Assembly: GCA_016213405.1 (NCBI GenBank)
Contig: JACRAM010000100.1
Coordinates: forward strand, 1-64,000
From: Bacteroidota bacterium
GTDB lineage: Bacteria > Bacteroidota > Bacteroidia > Palsa-948
DNA: 64,000 nt
Reading direction: 5' to 3'
Below are positions 43,542-51,378 of this stretch, piece by piece. The notes under the pieces were generated by a model. The model worked only from the letters and a program-made list of their open reading frames with translations, ran no database searches and was not told the DNA's origin. Within the stretch, counting starts at the first letter, position 1; each line of letters begins with the position of its first letter. The position numbers and the translations under genes were made by a program.

Positions 43542-44555
43542 ATGACTCATCAGGATATCATAGAAATCAAAGAGCTTCTTTCTACCCGGAAAAGCATTGT
43601 GATTGTTACGCACAAAAATCCTGATGGGGATGCGATGGGTTCTTCGCTGGGTTTGTATAATTATTTATTGAGAAAGAAGCATCGCGTAAAAGTTGTTACG
43701 CCAAATGGTTACCCAACTTTTCTGCAATGGCTTCCGGGAGATGATAAGGTAATTGAACATTCTGAAAATCCGGAGAGGGCAGAGGCGGTAATTAAAAAAG
43801 CCGATATTATTTTTGCTCTTGATTTTAACGCGCTGAGGCGCATTGGTGATGTTGGAAAACTGGTGAAGAAAGCAAAGGCGAAAAAAATTCTGATTGACCA
43901 CCATCTTCAGCCCGAAAAATTTGCGCATTACATGATGTGCGATAAAAAATCCTGCTCCACTTCACAACTTGTTTTTGATTTCATTGCACTTCTTGGAGAT
44001 AAAAAATTTGTTAATAGAAAAGTGGCGAATTGTTTGTACACGGGCATTATGACGGATACGCTCAACTTTAAGATTGCCACCACTTCTGCGCACACTCACC
44101 ATATTGTTGCCGAACTTATTGGAGCAGGCGCGCAAAATATGCTGGCATACTCCAACGTTTTCGACACGTACTCAGAAGACCGTTTGCGTTTGCTCGGTCA
44201 TTGCCTGGGGAAAGAAATGAAAGTGCTTCATGAATATAATGCAGCGTTTATCGCGCTTTCAAAAAGCGATCTTAAGAAATTTAATTTTCAGAAAGGCGAT
44301 ACGGAAGGATTTGTGAATTACCCGCTCTCCATAGAAGGGATAAAGTTTTCTGCTTTGTTTACTGAAATGCCTGACGAAATAAAAATTTCTTTTCGTTCGA
44401 AAGGCAACTTTGACGTGAATAAATTCGCGCGCAAGCATTTCAACGGAGGCGGCCATGCCAATGCAGCAGGCGGTGAAGCACACAGCTCTCTGGATGAAGC
44501 GGTGACGAAGTTTGTGAGCATACTTGCTGAATACAAAGAACAACTTCTAAAGTAA
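43542..44555 (+). CDS. nrnA: DHH family phosphoesterase, NrnA-like
   Basis: A 337-residue enzyme of the DHH/DHHA1 group that degrades short oligoribonucleotides and may cleave pAp or cyclic dinucleotide products. Motifs: VTHKNPDGDAMGSS, FALDFNALRRIG, LIDHHLQPEKF and the DHHA1 signature FNGGGHANAAGG. I chose the ATG at 43542 because the upstream in-frame TTG (43524) overlaps the promoter -7 element. The next gene starts on the base after its stop codon. Confidence 0.93.
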   Translation: MTHQDIIEIKELLSTRKSIVIVTHKNPDGDAMGSSLGLYNYLLRKKHRVKVVTPNGYPTFLQWLPGDDKVIEHSENPERAEAVIKKADIIFALDFNALRRIGDVGKLVKKAKAKKILIDHHLQPEKFAHYMMCDKKSCSTSQLVFDFIALLGDKKFVNRKVANCLYTGIMTDTLNFKIATTSAHTHHIVAELIGAGAQNMLAYSNVFDTYSEDRLRLLGHCLGKEMKVLHEYNAAFIALSKSDLKKFNFQKGDTEGFVNYPLSIEGIKFSALFTEMPDEIKISFRSKGNFDVNKFARKHFNGGGHANAAGGEAHSSLDEAVTKFVSILAEYKEQLLK

Positions 44556-45146
44556 ATGACAAAGCCCCTCCTGAATCCTCCCCGTTGGGGAGGACTTTTA
44601 ATTAGTGTATTGCATTCTCCCTCCCCAATGGGGTGGGCAGGGGTGGGGCTTCTTTTTCTTTTTCTTTTTTCCTGCGGAACCGAAAACGTTAAACCAAAAC
44701 AAAAAGCTAATCCATCCCAATTCAAAGAACAGTTAGTGAAAGTGAACAAATACGAAATGGAAAAAGAATCAGATGAGATAAATCAATACATAGCGCGCCA
44801 CAACTGGACTATGGAAAAAACAGGAACGGGATTGCGTTATCTTTTTCTGAAACAGGGAACAGGCGATTCTGCCCGCTCTGGCGATAATGTGAAAGTGAAT
44901 TATAAAATCTCTTTGTTTGACGGAACAGAATGCTATTCCTCCGACAAAGACGGAGCATACGAATTCAAAGTGGAAGGCGATGCGATTGAGAGCGGTCTGC
45001 ACGAAGCGATTCAATTGATGTGTGTTGGAGATAAAGCAAAATTCATTCTGCCTTCTTACATGGCGCATGGCTTGCACGGGGATGATGCAAGCATTCCGCC
45101 TCTTTCAACGATAGTAGTAGATTTAGAACTTTTAGAGATAAGATAA
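44556..45146 (+). CDS. FKBP-type peptidyl-prolyl isomerase lipoprotein, GldI-like
   Basis: A 196-residue lipoprotein. The FKBP domain (about 90-196) has RYLFLKQGTGDSARSGD, a shortened VKVNYKISLFDGTECYS, AIQLMCVGDKAKFILPSYMAHG and a closing VVDLELLEI. It lies immediately behind the NrnA-like gene, the usual neighbourhood of gldI, whose product is needed for gliding motility in Flavobacterium. The signal peptide is abnormal: its start codon and first 32 residues (TKPLLNPPRWGG onward) are encoded by a class A repeat, and only then comes VGLLFLFLFSC with the lipobox Cys. Confidence 0.85.
   Translation: MTKPLLNPPRWGGLLISVLHSPSPMGWAGVGLLFLFLFSCGTENVKPKQKANPSQFKEQLVKVNKYEMEKESDEINQYIARHNWTMEKTGTGLRYLFLKQGTGDSARSGDNVKVNYKISLFDGTECYSSDKDGAYEFKVEGDAIESGLHEAIQLMCVGDKAKFILPSYMAHGLHGDDASIPPLSTIVVDLELLEIR
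44558..44653. repeat. Class A element forming a signal peptide, copy 1
   Basis: A 96-base element with AATCCTCCCCGTTGGGGAGG as the left hairpin and a CTCCCTCCCCAATGGGGTGG right hairpin. It is matched over its full length by 45151-45246 with about ten differences. Confidence 0.9.
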
Positions 45147-45148
45147 AA

Positions 45149-46096
45149 ATGACAAAGCCCCTCCTAAATCCTCCCCGTTGGGGAGGACTTTTAATTAATG
45201 TATTGCATTCTCCCTCCCTAACGGGGAGGGTTGGGGTGGGGCTTCTCTTCTTTTTATTTTTCTCCTGCAGCGATTCTCCCTTTCCTGATTTCACAAAAAC
45301 AAAAAACGGGCTTTACTACAAACTCATAGATATTGGCGAGAGCGATAAAAGAGCGAAGCCGGGGGATTATGTAACCGTTCAGATGATTATTAAATCAGAA
45401 AAGGATTCTATTCTTTATGATACAAGAAGAATCGGGTTGGACGGATCAGTGACATTCCTGCTTACTACTCCCCAGCAGGAAAAAGATTACCGTGAAGGAT
45501 TTCAATATCTCTCCGAAGGAGACAGCGCGGCTTTCATCACGGATGCCTATGCTTTCTACATGAAGAAAAATAATAAGCCCGTTCCGATGGGAATGAAAAT
45601 GGAAAGCATTATTAAAGTGCAAGCGCGTGTTTTGAAAATCCGCACGCCAGAGGAACACGCAAAAGACATGCTCATTGAAAAAGGAAAACTCGAACAGGCG
45701 GAATTCGAAGAAAAAAAAATCCTTGATAAATACATGGCGGACAGTTCCATTCCGGCTCAGCTGATTGGAAACGGAATGTATTACATAAAGCTTCAGGAAG
45801 GAAAAGGATTAACCCCCGATTCCGGTAGTGTTGCTCTTCTGAATTATCGGGGAAGTTTTCTGAACGGAAGATGTTTTGATTTCTTTTTTGAAAGCCAGCC
45901 CTTCGAATATATGGTAGGGCAGGAAGATCAATTAATCAAAGGTTTAGAGATAGGAGTTCGCAGGATGCACGAGGGTGAAAAAGCCAAATTTATTATACCT
46001 TCGCACCTCGCTTTTGGAAGCAGCGGTTCATCCACAGAAATTGTTCCGCCATTCACAACAGTGATCTATGAAGTTGAATTATTAAAAGTGCAATAA
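45149..46096 (+). CDS. FKBP-type peptidyl-prolyl isomerase lipoprotein, second of four
   Basis: A 315-residue lipoprotein with two FKBP-like halves. Residues about 50-150 form a degenerate domain (YYKLIDIGESDKRAKPGDYV); residues about 205-315 form the second (YYIKLQEGKGLTPDSGSV, RRMHEGEKAKFIIPSHLAFG, VIYEVELLKV). Several active-site aromatics are missing in the first. As in the gene before, the start and the first 30 residues come from a 96-base repeat element; the lipobox is FFLFFSC. Two bases separate it from the upstream gene. Confidence 0.83.
   Translation: MTKPLLNPPRWGGLLINVLHSPSLTGRVGVGLLFFLFFSCSDSPFPDFTKTKNGLYYKLIDIGESDKRAKPGDYVTVQMIIKSEKDSILYDTRRIGLDGSVTFLLTTPQQEKDYREGFQYLSEGDSAAFITDAYAFYMKKNNKPVPMGMKMESIIKVQARVLKIRTPEEHAKDMLIEKGKLEQAEFEEKKILDKYMADSSIPAQLIGNGMYYIKLQEGKGLTPDSGSVALLNYRGSFLNGRCFDFFFESQPFEYMVGQEDQLIKGLEIGVRRMHEGEKAKFIIPSHLAFGSSGSSTEIVPPFTTVIYEVELLKVQ
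45151..45246. repeat. Class A element forming a signal peptide, copy 2
   Basis: Same element as 44558-44653 with equal length and the same relation to the start codon. The sequences after the two copies diverge at once, so the match is confined to the element and the hydrophobic region. Confidence 0.9.
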
Positions 46097-46106
46097 AACA
46101 AAATGT

Positions 46107-47039
46107 ATGAAAAAATATTTCGGACTTAAGTTGCTTGCCTTCTGCCTTCTGCTTTCTGCCTTTTGCTTTCTTTTTTCCTGTTCGCACTCTGAGTTTTCCG
46201 ATTATGAAAAAACAGAATCGGGATTGATGTATAAATTCCACAAACACGGAACCGATACGCTGCATGCCCAATATGAAAATGTAGTGCGGGTAAAAATGAA
46301 CAAGCGCTTTAACGATTCTCTCCTTGAATCTACCAACAGCATGATCCCTGAAGGAATTGAGCAGTATCTCCGAAAACCAGCTTTCCCCGGAGCGATTGAA
46401 GAAGGAATTCATATGATGGTGATTGGCGACAGCGCAACTTTTCTCATTAGCACCGATTCTATCAACAAATACTACCCTCCAAAAGATTCAACAAAAATTT
46501 TCGAACCAAATAAATATCTCGCGTTTGATATTAAATTAGAAAACATAAAAACGATGGAAGAAGTCAGAGCAGAAGAAGAACAAAGAAGAAAAGAGTTTGT
46601 TGCAGAGCGAAAAGAGAAAGGACCTAAAGAGCTTAGTCAATATATTGCAGATAATCACATTGAGGCGAAACCAACTGCCAGCGGATTGTATTTGATAGCA
46701 AAAGAAAAAGGAAAAGGCGCGATGCCAAAAGATGAGGATACGGTGGTTGTTCATTACACCGGAACTTTTTTAGATGGAACCATTTTTGATTCTTCCGTGA
46801 AACGAAACCAGCCGTTTTCTTTTGTAGTGAACGATAAAGGTAGTATGGGAGTAATCCCCGGCTGGAACGAAGCCATCAAGATGATGAATAAAGGAACCAT
46901 CGCAACTGTTATTCTTCCACATTCGCTTGCATATGATTCAGTGGGCGTTCAAAACCCACAGTCCGGCAAATATTTTATTCCACCTTACTCTCCTCTTAAA
47001 TTCGATATTCAATTAATAGACATTAAATCAAAAAAATAA
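46107..47039 (+). CDS. FKBP-type peptidyl-prolyl isomerase lipoprotein, third of four
   Basis: A 310-residue lipoprotein (lipobox FLFSC near residue 25). An N-terminal FKBP-like half lacks most catalytic residues. A central charged helix (about 148-182, [20 protein letters not shown]) links it to a canonical C-terminal FKBP domain (about 193-310) with [29 protein letters not shown] and a final FDIQLIDI. The signal peptide core ([17 protein letters not shown]) is encoded by an iterated TGCCTTCTGCTTTC repeat. It probably acts on periplasmic or outer membrane proteins. Confidence 0.88.
   Translation: MKKYFGLKLLAFCLLLSAFCFLFSCSHSEFSDYEKTESGLMYKFHKHGTDTLHAQYENVVRVKMNKRFNDSLLESTNSMIPEGIEQYLRKPAFPGAIEEGIHMMVIGDSATFLISTDSINKYYPPKDSTKIFEPNKYLAFDIKLENIKTMEEVRAEEEQRRKEFVAERKEKGPKELSQYIADNHIEAKPTASGLYLIAKEKGKGAMPKDEDTVVVHYTGTFLDGTIFDSSVKRNQPFSFVVNDKGSMGVIPGWNEAIKMMNKGTIATVILPHSLAYDSVGVQNPQSGKYFIPPYSPLKFDIQLIDIKSKK
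46131..46180 (+). repeat. Iterated CTTCTGC repeat encoding a signal peptide core
   Basis: TTGCCTTCTGCCTTCTGC-type steps of about 7 bases, C/T-rich, translate to hydrophobic Leu/Cys/Phe residues. It has no inverted partner nearby. Confidence 0.6.
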
Positions 47040-47047
47040 ATCAATCT

Positions 47048-47887
47048 ATGAAAAAATCAATTTCAATTTTCATTATCGCATCTTTAATGATGTCAGTTTC
47101 TTCTTTCGCTCAAAAGAAAAAACCTGCTGAAGAGAAAAAAGCCACCATTGAACTCAACAAAGAGTACACTACTGCTTCGGGATTAAAATATAAAATCACG
47201 AAGAAGGGAGCAGGTGTTCAGCCCGTAAATGGCGATCAGGTTTCTGTTCATTATGTAGGAACCTTGCCCGACAGCGCAAAAACTAAATTCGACAGTTCGC
47301 GCGACCGCGGACAGCCGTTTTCATTTGCGCTTGGTTCCGGACAAGTTATAAAAGGATGGGATGAAGGTATTGCACTTCTTCATGTAGGCGACATGGCGGT
47401 TTTCACTATTCCTTCTAATCTTGGATATGGCGAAAGGGCAATGGGAAAAATTCCTGCCAATGCAACGTTAGTGTTTGAAGTGGAACTGATGGATGTAAAA
47501 GCTGCCCCCAAGCCATGGAATGTGAAGGGGTTGAAAGTAGATTCAACTACTGACGGATTAAAATATATTGTAGTGAAAAAGAATCAGGAAAAAACAATAA
47601 AAGCAGAAAACGGAAAAACAGTTTCTGTTCATTATTCGGGTTTTCTCGGTGACGGAACCTGGAAATTATTCGACTCTTCCGTTCAGCGCGGACAGCCAAT
47701 CGAATTTGGACTTGGCACTGGTCAGGTTATTAAAGGATGGGATGAAGGGATTGCGCTGATGCATGTAGGAGATAAAATGCGCCTCATCATTCCGTATCAG
47801 CTAGCTTATGGTGAAGCCGGGCGCCCTCCGATAATTCCTGCAAAGGCAACTTTAATCTTTGATGTGGAGTTAATGGATGTGAAATAA
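47048..47887 (+). CDS. Double-domain FKBP-type peptidyl-prolyl isomerase, fourth of four
   Basis: A 279-residue periplasmic protein with an ordinary signal peptide ([20 protein letters not shown], cleaved after A-Q-type site). Two complete FKBP domains follow: about 38-153 ([33 protein letters not shown]) and about 160-279 ([25 protein letters not shown]). Both keep the aromatic active-site residues. This is the best candidate for an active isomerase in the cluster and the only one whose signal peptide shows no repeat. Confidence 0.93.
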   Translation: MKKSISIFIIASLMMSVSSFAQKKKPAEEKKATIELNKEYTTASGLKYKITKKGAGVQPVNGDQVSVHYVGTLPDSAKTKFDSSRDRGQPFSFALGSGQVIKGWDEGIALLHVGDMAVFTIPSNLGYGERAMGKIPANATLVFEVELMDVKAAPKPWNVKGLKVDSTTDGLKYIVVKKNQEKTIKAENGKTVSVHYSGFLGDGTWKLFDSSVQRGQPIEFGLGTGQVIKGWDEGIALMHVGDKMRLIIPYQLAYGEAGRPPIIPAKATLIFDVELMDVK

Positions 47888-47957
47888 ATGCTATAACACA
47901 ACCGTCATTACAAGGAATAAATTTATATGTTTCTTTTGAGATTTAGAACGTAACAGA

Positions 47958-48767
47958 ATGAAAAAAGAAAATAAAAAAGTTACCACACACACACTTCTGC
48001 AGATGAAGCAGAAAGGAGAAAAAATCTCCATGCTCACTGCGTATGATTTTACTACGGCAAAAATACTGGATGATGCCGGAGTTGATGTGTTGCTTGTTGG
48101 TGATTCTGCTTCTAATGTAATGGCTGGCCACGAAACAACTCTTCCTATCACGCTTGACCAGATGATTTATCATGCTTCTTCGGTTGTCAGAGCAGTGAAC
48201 CGTGCGCTCATCGTTGTTGATTTGCCTTTCGGTTCTTACCAGGGAAATTCAAAAGAAGCGTTGAACTCTGCCATACGCATCATGAAAGAATCTGGCGCAC
48301 ACGCTGTGAAATTAGAAGGAGGCAAAGAAGTAAAAGAATCCGTTGAGCGAATTTTGTCTGCCGGAATTCCTGTAATGGGGCATCTCGGATTAACTCCTCA
48401 GTCAATTTATAAATTCGGAACGTATGAAGTACGCGCGCGGGAGAAGCAAGAAGCAGAAAGAATTTTAACTGATTCTGAATTGTTGGAAAAAACCGGGTGC
48501 TTTGCCATAGTGCTTGAAAAAATTCCTGCCAAACTTGCTTCACAAGTGGCAAAGAACGTAAGTATTCCGATAATAGGAATTGGAGCCGGAAGAAATGTTG
48601 ACGGACAAGTTCTGGTTCTTCACGATATGCTTGGACTCAATAAAGAATTTAGCCCGCGGTTTCTTCGCAGATACCTCAATCTTTATGACGATATCAAAGG
48701 CGCAGTTGGAAAGTATATCAAAGATGTGAAGAGCAAAGATTTTCCAAATGAAAAGGAGCAGTACTAA
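47958..48767 (+). CDS. panB: 3-methyl-2-oxobutanoate hydroxymethyltransferase
   Basis: A 269-residue enzyme that makes ketopantoate from 2-oxoisovalerate and methylene-tetrahydrofolate, the first step of pantothenate and CoA synthesis. Motifs: [53 protein letters not shown] and IPIIGIGAG. Length and start are standard. A class A hairpin begins right behind the stop codon (48769). Confidence 0.96.
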   Translation: MKKENKKVTTHTLLQMKQKGEKISMLTAYDFTTAKILDDAGVDVLLVGDSASNVMAGHETTLPITLDQMIYHASSVVRAVNRALIVVDLPFGSYQGNSKEALNSAIRIMKESGAHAVKLEGGKEVKESVERILSAGIPVMGHLGLTPQSIYKFGTYEVRAREKQEAERILTDSELLEKTGCFAIVLEKIPAKLASQVAKNVSIPIIGIGAGRNVDGQVLVLHDMLGLNKEFSPRFLRRYLNLYDDIKGAVGKYIKDVKSKDFPNEKEQY

Positions 48768-48768
48768 T

Positions 48769-48802
48769 GACCCCTCCCTATCCCTCCCCAAAGGAGAGGG
48801 AA
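48769..48802. repeat. Class A element left of the DUF559 domain
   Basis: CCCCTCCCTATCCCTCCCC against AAAGGAGAGGG; starts immediately after the panB stop codon. Together with 49173-49208 it brackets about 370 bases that encode the DUF559 domain. Confidence 0.8.
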
Positions 48803-48834
48803 CAAAACCCAGATTTCATACTACAGACGGGCCA

Positions 48835-49887
48835 ATGTGGAACCTGCTTCATGACAAAGCTATTCACATGCGACAAAACCCTACTCAGGCAGAGATGGCG
48901 TTATGGCAATCGGTTAGAGTAAATGCATCCGGATACCATTTTAGAAGACAGCATATTATTGGAAAATTTATAGTAGATTTTTTATGCCTCTCAAAAAAAT
49001 TAGTTGTGGAAGTTGATGGAGATATTCATGATTACCAAAAAAAAGAAGATGAAGAGAGAACAAATTTCCTTAATGAAAATGGATTTAAAGTAATTCGCTT
49101 TAAAAACGAGGAAGTCTTAGGAAATGTGGATTGTGTTGTAGAAAAAATTAAAAAATATCTCGAATTGTCTGAGCCCTCTCCCCTTCGGGGAGAGTTGGAG
49201 AGGGGTGGTATTCATATTTTGTTTGAAGACAACCATCTCATCGCGATAAATAAAAAACCTTCCGAGATTGTTCAGGGCGATAAAACAGGGGATGAACCAC
49301 TCAGTGAAAAAGTAAAAGAGTATTTACGAAAAACATATAACAAACCGGGAGAAGCATATCTCGGTGTGGCGCACCGCATTGATAGACCAGTAAGCGGAGT
49401 TGTCATCTTTGCAAAGACGAGTAAAGCCCTTTCACGTTTGAATGAAATGTTTCGCGATAAAGAAATAAAGAAAACCTATTGGGCAGTTGTTAAAAACAAA
49501 CCTGCTTCAGAAAGCGGACATCTGATTCATTATCTGAAAAAGAATGAGCAGAAAAATATGTCACGCGCTTATGATAAAGAAACCCCGGGTGCATTAAGAT
49601 CAGAAATGGATTATAAAATACTTTTCAGCTCTGATAATTATCACCTGATGGAGTTAAAGCCTCAGACAGGAAGGCATCATCAGATTCGGGTGCAGTTATC
49701 CGCTATCGGCTGTCCGATAAAAGGCGATATCAAATATGGTTTCAGAAGGACGAACGAAGATGCATCCATTCACCTTCATGCTAGGAAGGCAGAGTTCATG
49801 CATCCTGTTAAGAAAGAACCCATAATCATTATCGCAAACCCTCCCAATGAAGTGCTGTGGAATTTCTTTTCTGAAAAAGTGAAATAG
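48835..49887 (+). CDS. DUF559 endonuclease-like domain fused to an RluA-family pseudouridine synthase
   Basis: About 350 residues from the ATG at 48835. Residues about 8-112 form a DUF559 (Vsr-like restriction fold) domain with MRQNPTQAEMALWQSV, FRRQHIIGKFIVDFLC, VVEVDGDIHDYQ and FKVIRFKNEEVL. A linker encoded by a class A repeat (SEPSPLRGELERGG) leads straight into an RluA-type synthase (about 126-350) with the catalytic Asp in AHRIDRPVSGVV and TGRHHQIRVQL. The synthase has no start codon of its own except an in-element TTG at 49195-49197. An upstream ATG (48748) would overlap panB. Confidence 0.85.
   Translation: MWNLLHDKAIHMRQNPTQAEMALWQSVRVNASGYHFRRQHIIGKFIVDFLCLSKKLVVEVDGDIHDYQKKEDEERTNFLNENGFKVIRFKNEEVLGNVDCVVEKIKKYLELSEPSPLRGELERGGIHILFEDNHLIAINKKPSEIVQGDKTGDEPLSEKVKEYLRKTYNKPGEAYLGVAHRIDRPVSGVVIFAKTSKALSRLNEMFRDKEIKKTYWAVVKNKPASESGHLIHYLKKNEQKNMSRAYDKETPGALRSEMDYKILFSSDNYHLMELKPQTGRHHQIRVQLSAIGCPIKGDIKYGFRRTNEDASIHLHARKAEFMHPVKKEPIIIIANPPNEVLWNFFSEKVK
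49173..49208. repeat. Class A element at the DUF559-RluA junction
   Basis: CCCTCTCCCCTTCGGGGAGA followed by GTTGGAGAGGGGTGG. It is read in frame as PSPLRGELERGG and joins the two domains. Confidence 0.85.
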
Positions 49888-49894
49888 ATTTTTG

Positions 49895-50944
49895 TTAAAG
49901 ATTGCGCATGTAACTCAGAAAGGTGAGCGGTCCAATGGAAATCGGATTGCCGGCAATTTTCCTGGTTACTGAAATACGTGCAATTCCGAAATCAAAAGTA
50001 TTTTTTTCTCCCATGATACGAAATCCTCCTGTGAAAGCGCTTATTCCTTCGGTAGGAGTAAACCAGTTTTCTGTCACCACAGCATATTTGGGGGCAATGC
50101 GTTTCATCCCGCTGACGGAAATAAATCCGAGTTCTATCTTTTCAATCTTATTGTAGTAATAATATTTCTGAATGCCGTCAACAAATCCATAAGCTCCGCC
50201 AACGCTCAGGTGCCCGTTTCTGTTTCCGAATGTGCATTGTGCATATCCTGCTGCACCATAAGGTTTGTAGGTAATGTCTGCAAGAATAAACCCACATTCT
50301 ACATAAACTCCTTTTGTGATTTTAGCACTTAGTCGCGGAGAAATAAACATAGCTGTTGGAATAATCACACCTCCTATGCACGAGAAATTCTTTGTGATTC
50401 CCACATCAAATGAATTGTAAAGTCCCATCGTGTTCTGATAGTAGGCTTCTCCCGGACTCAGAGGAATTGCAGAAGGCGTTACAACATAATGTGCATCAAC
50501 ATGGGTTTTAAACCAGTATTTCCCGTCTTTCATGTTGCCGGGATTTATGCTTTTGATGGTTTTTATTTTACTTAAATCAACCGCCACATCTCCGATGCTT
50601 GCAGTTTCCACCACAATTTCTTTTTCTTTTCTGTTCACTATTTTTCCCTGCAAAGTTGTTCCGTTCATCAGGGTGATGAGGTAATAATCCTGCGGTTCTA
50701 CTTTTTCCATGCTGACAACTTCTTTTGCGCGAAAAGTAATGCTGCCCAGCATTTCATCCTGAAACTGAATCGTGCGCTTTCCCTGGTTTAGAATTTTTCC
50801 TTTCAGTACGGTACCGTCTTTTAATGTGACAATATGGTACGATGGCATCGTGTCGGTGGGAGAGAACAAAGTTTCCTGCGAAAAACAATTCAAAGAAAAG
50901 AAGATGAAAAGAAAAGCGGATAAATATTTATTCGGCAAGATCAT
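49895..50944 (-). CDS. Hypothetical outer-membrane-type protein with two SH3-like repeats
   Basis: A 349-residue protein. The signal peptide is followed by two tandem repeats of about 50 residues: YHIVTLKDGTVLKGKI with ITFRAKEVVSMEKV, and YYLITLMNGTTLQGKI with VAVDLSKIKTI. Residues about 140-349 form a beta-rich part with alternating hydrophobics, compatible with a small barrel in the outer membrane. No named family is recognised. It converges with the RluA fusion gene (7 bases apart). Confidence 0.65.
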   Translation of the reverse strand: MILPNKYLSAFLFIFFSLNCFSQETLFSPTDTMPSYHIVTLKDGTVLKGKILNQGKRTIQFQDEMLGSITFRAKEVVSMEKVEPQDYYLITLMNGTTLQGKIVNRKEKEIVVETASIGDVAVDLSKIKTIKSINPGNMKDGKYWFKTHVDAHYVVTPSAIPLSPGEAYYQNTMGLYNSFDVGITKNFSCIGGVIIPTAMFISPRLSAKITKGVYVECGFILADITYKPYGAAGYAQCTFGNRNGHLSVGGAYGFVDGIQKYYYYNKIEKIELGFISVSGMKRIAPKYAVVTENWFTPTEGISAFTGGFRIMGEKNTFDFGIARISVTRKIAGNPISIGPLTFLSYMRNL

Positions 50945-50979
50945 TTCTGATACAAAAGTAATTTTTAAATGCTAAAGAC

Positions 50980-51369
50980 TCAAAACCAATTCCGGCTTCT
51001 TCCTTTTTTCAGATCAGAATGTTTCTTTTTTCTGCTGAGGCGCTTTTCTTTTGAACCCTTTGTGGCTTTGGTATGAATTCTTTTTTTCTTTTTCTCAAAA
51101 CAAGAAGCAATCAGTTTCCTGAATTTCTTCAGCGTTATTTCTTTGTTTGCTAACTGCGAACGGCTTTCCTGTGAAGTTATTTTCAGAATGCCTTCTTTAT
51201 TGATGAAGTTGAAAAGTTTTTCAGAAATTCTTCGTTTCTGTTCATCCGTTAATAATCTGGAATTGCTCACATCAAAATTCAATTCTACCTTTGTAGAAAC
51301 TTTATTCACGTTTTGCCCACCGCTTCCACTGGAACGGGATGCTTTAAAATATATTTCACTCTCAAACAT
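50980..51369 (-). CDS. arfB: Peptidyl-tRNA hydrolase ArfB
   Basis: A 129-residue ribosome-rescue factor. The GGQ motif (residues 17-19 in SGSGGQNVNKVST) hydrolyses peptidyl-tRNA, and the Lys/Arg-rich tail (KEKRLSRKKKHSDLKKGRS) enters the empty mRNA channel. I use the ATG at 51369, since the longer frame to 51396 runs through the divergent amidase start region. The lack of a release-factor codon-recognition domain separates it from PrfA/PrfB. Confidence 0.93.
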   Translation of the reverse strand: MFESEIYFKASRSSGSGGQNVNKVSTKVELNFDVSNSRLLTDEQKRRISEKLFNFINKEGILKITSQESRSQLANKEITLKKFRKLIASCFEKKKKRIHTKATKGSKEKRLSRKKKHSDLKKGRSRNWF

Positions 51370-51378
51370 GATGCAAAG

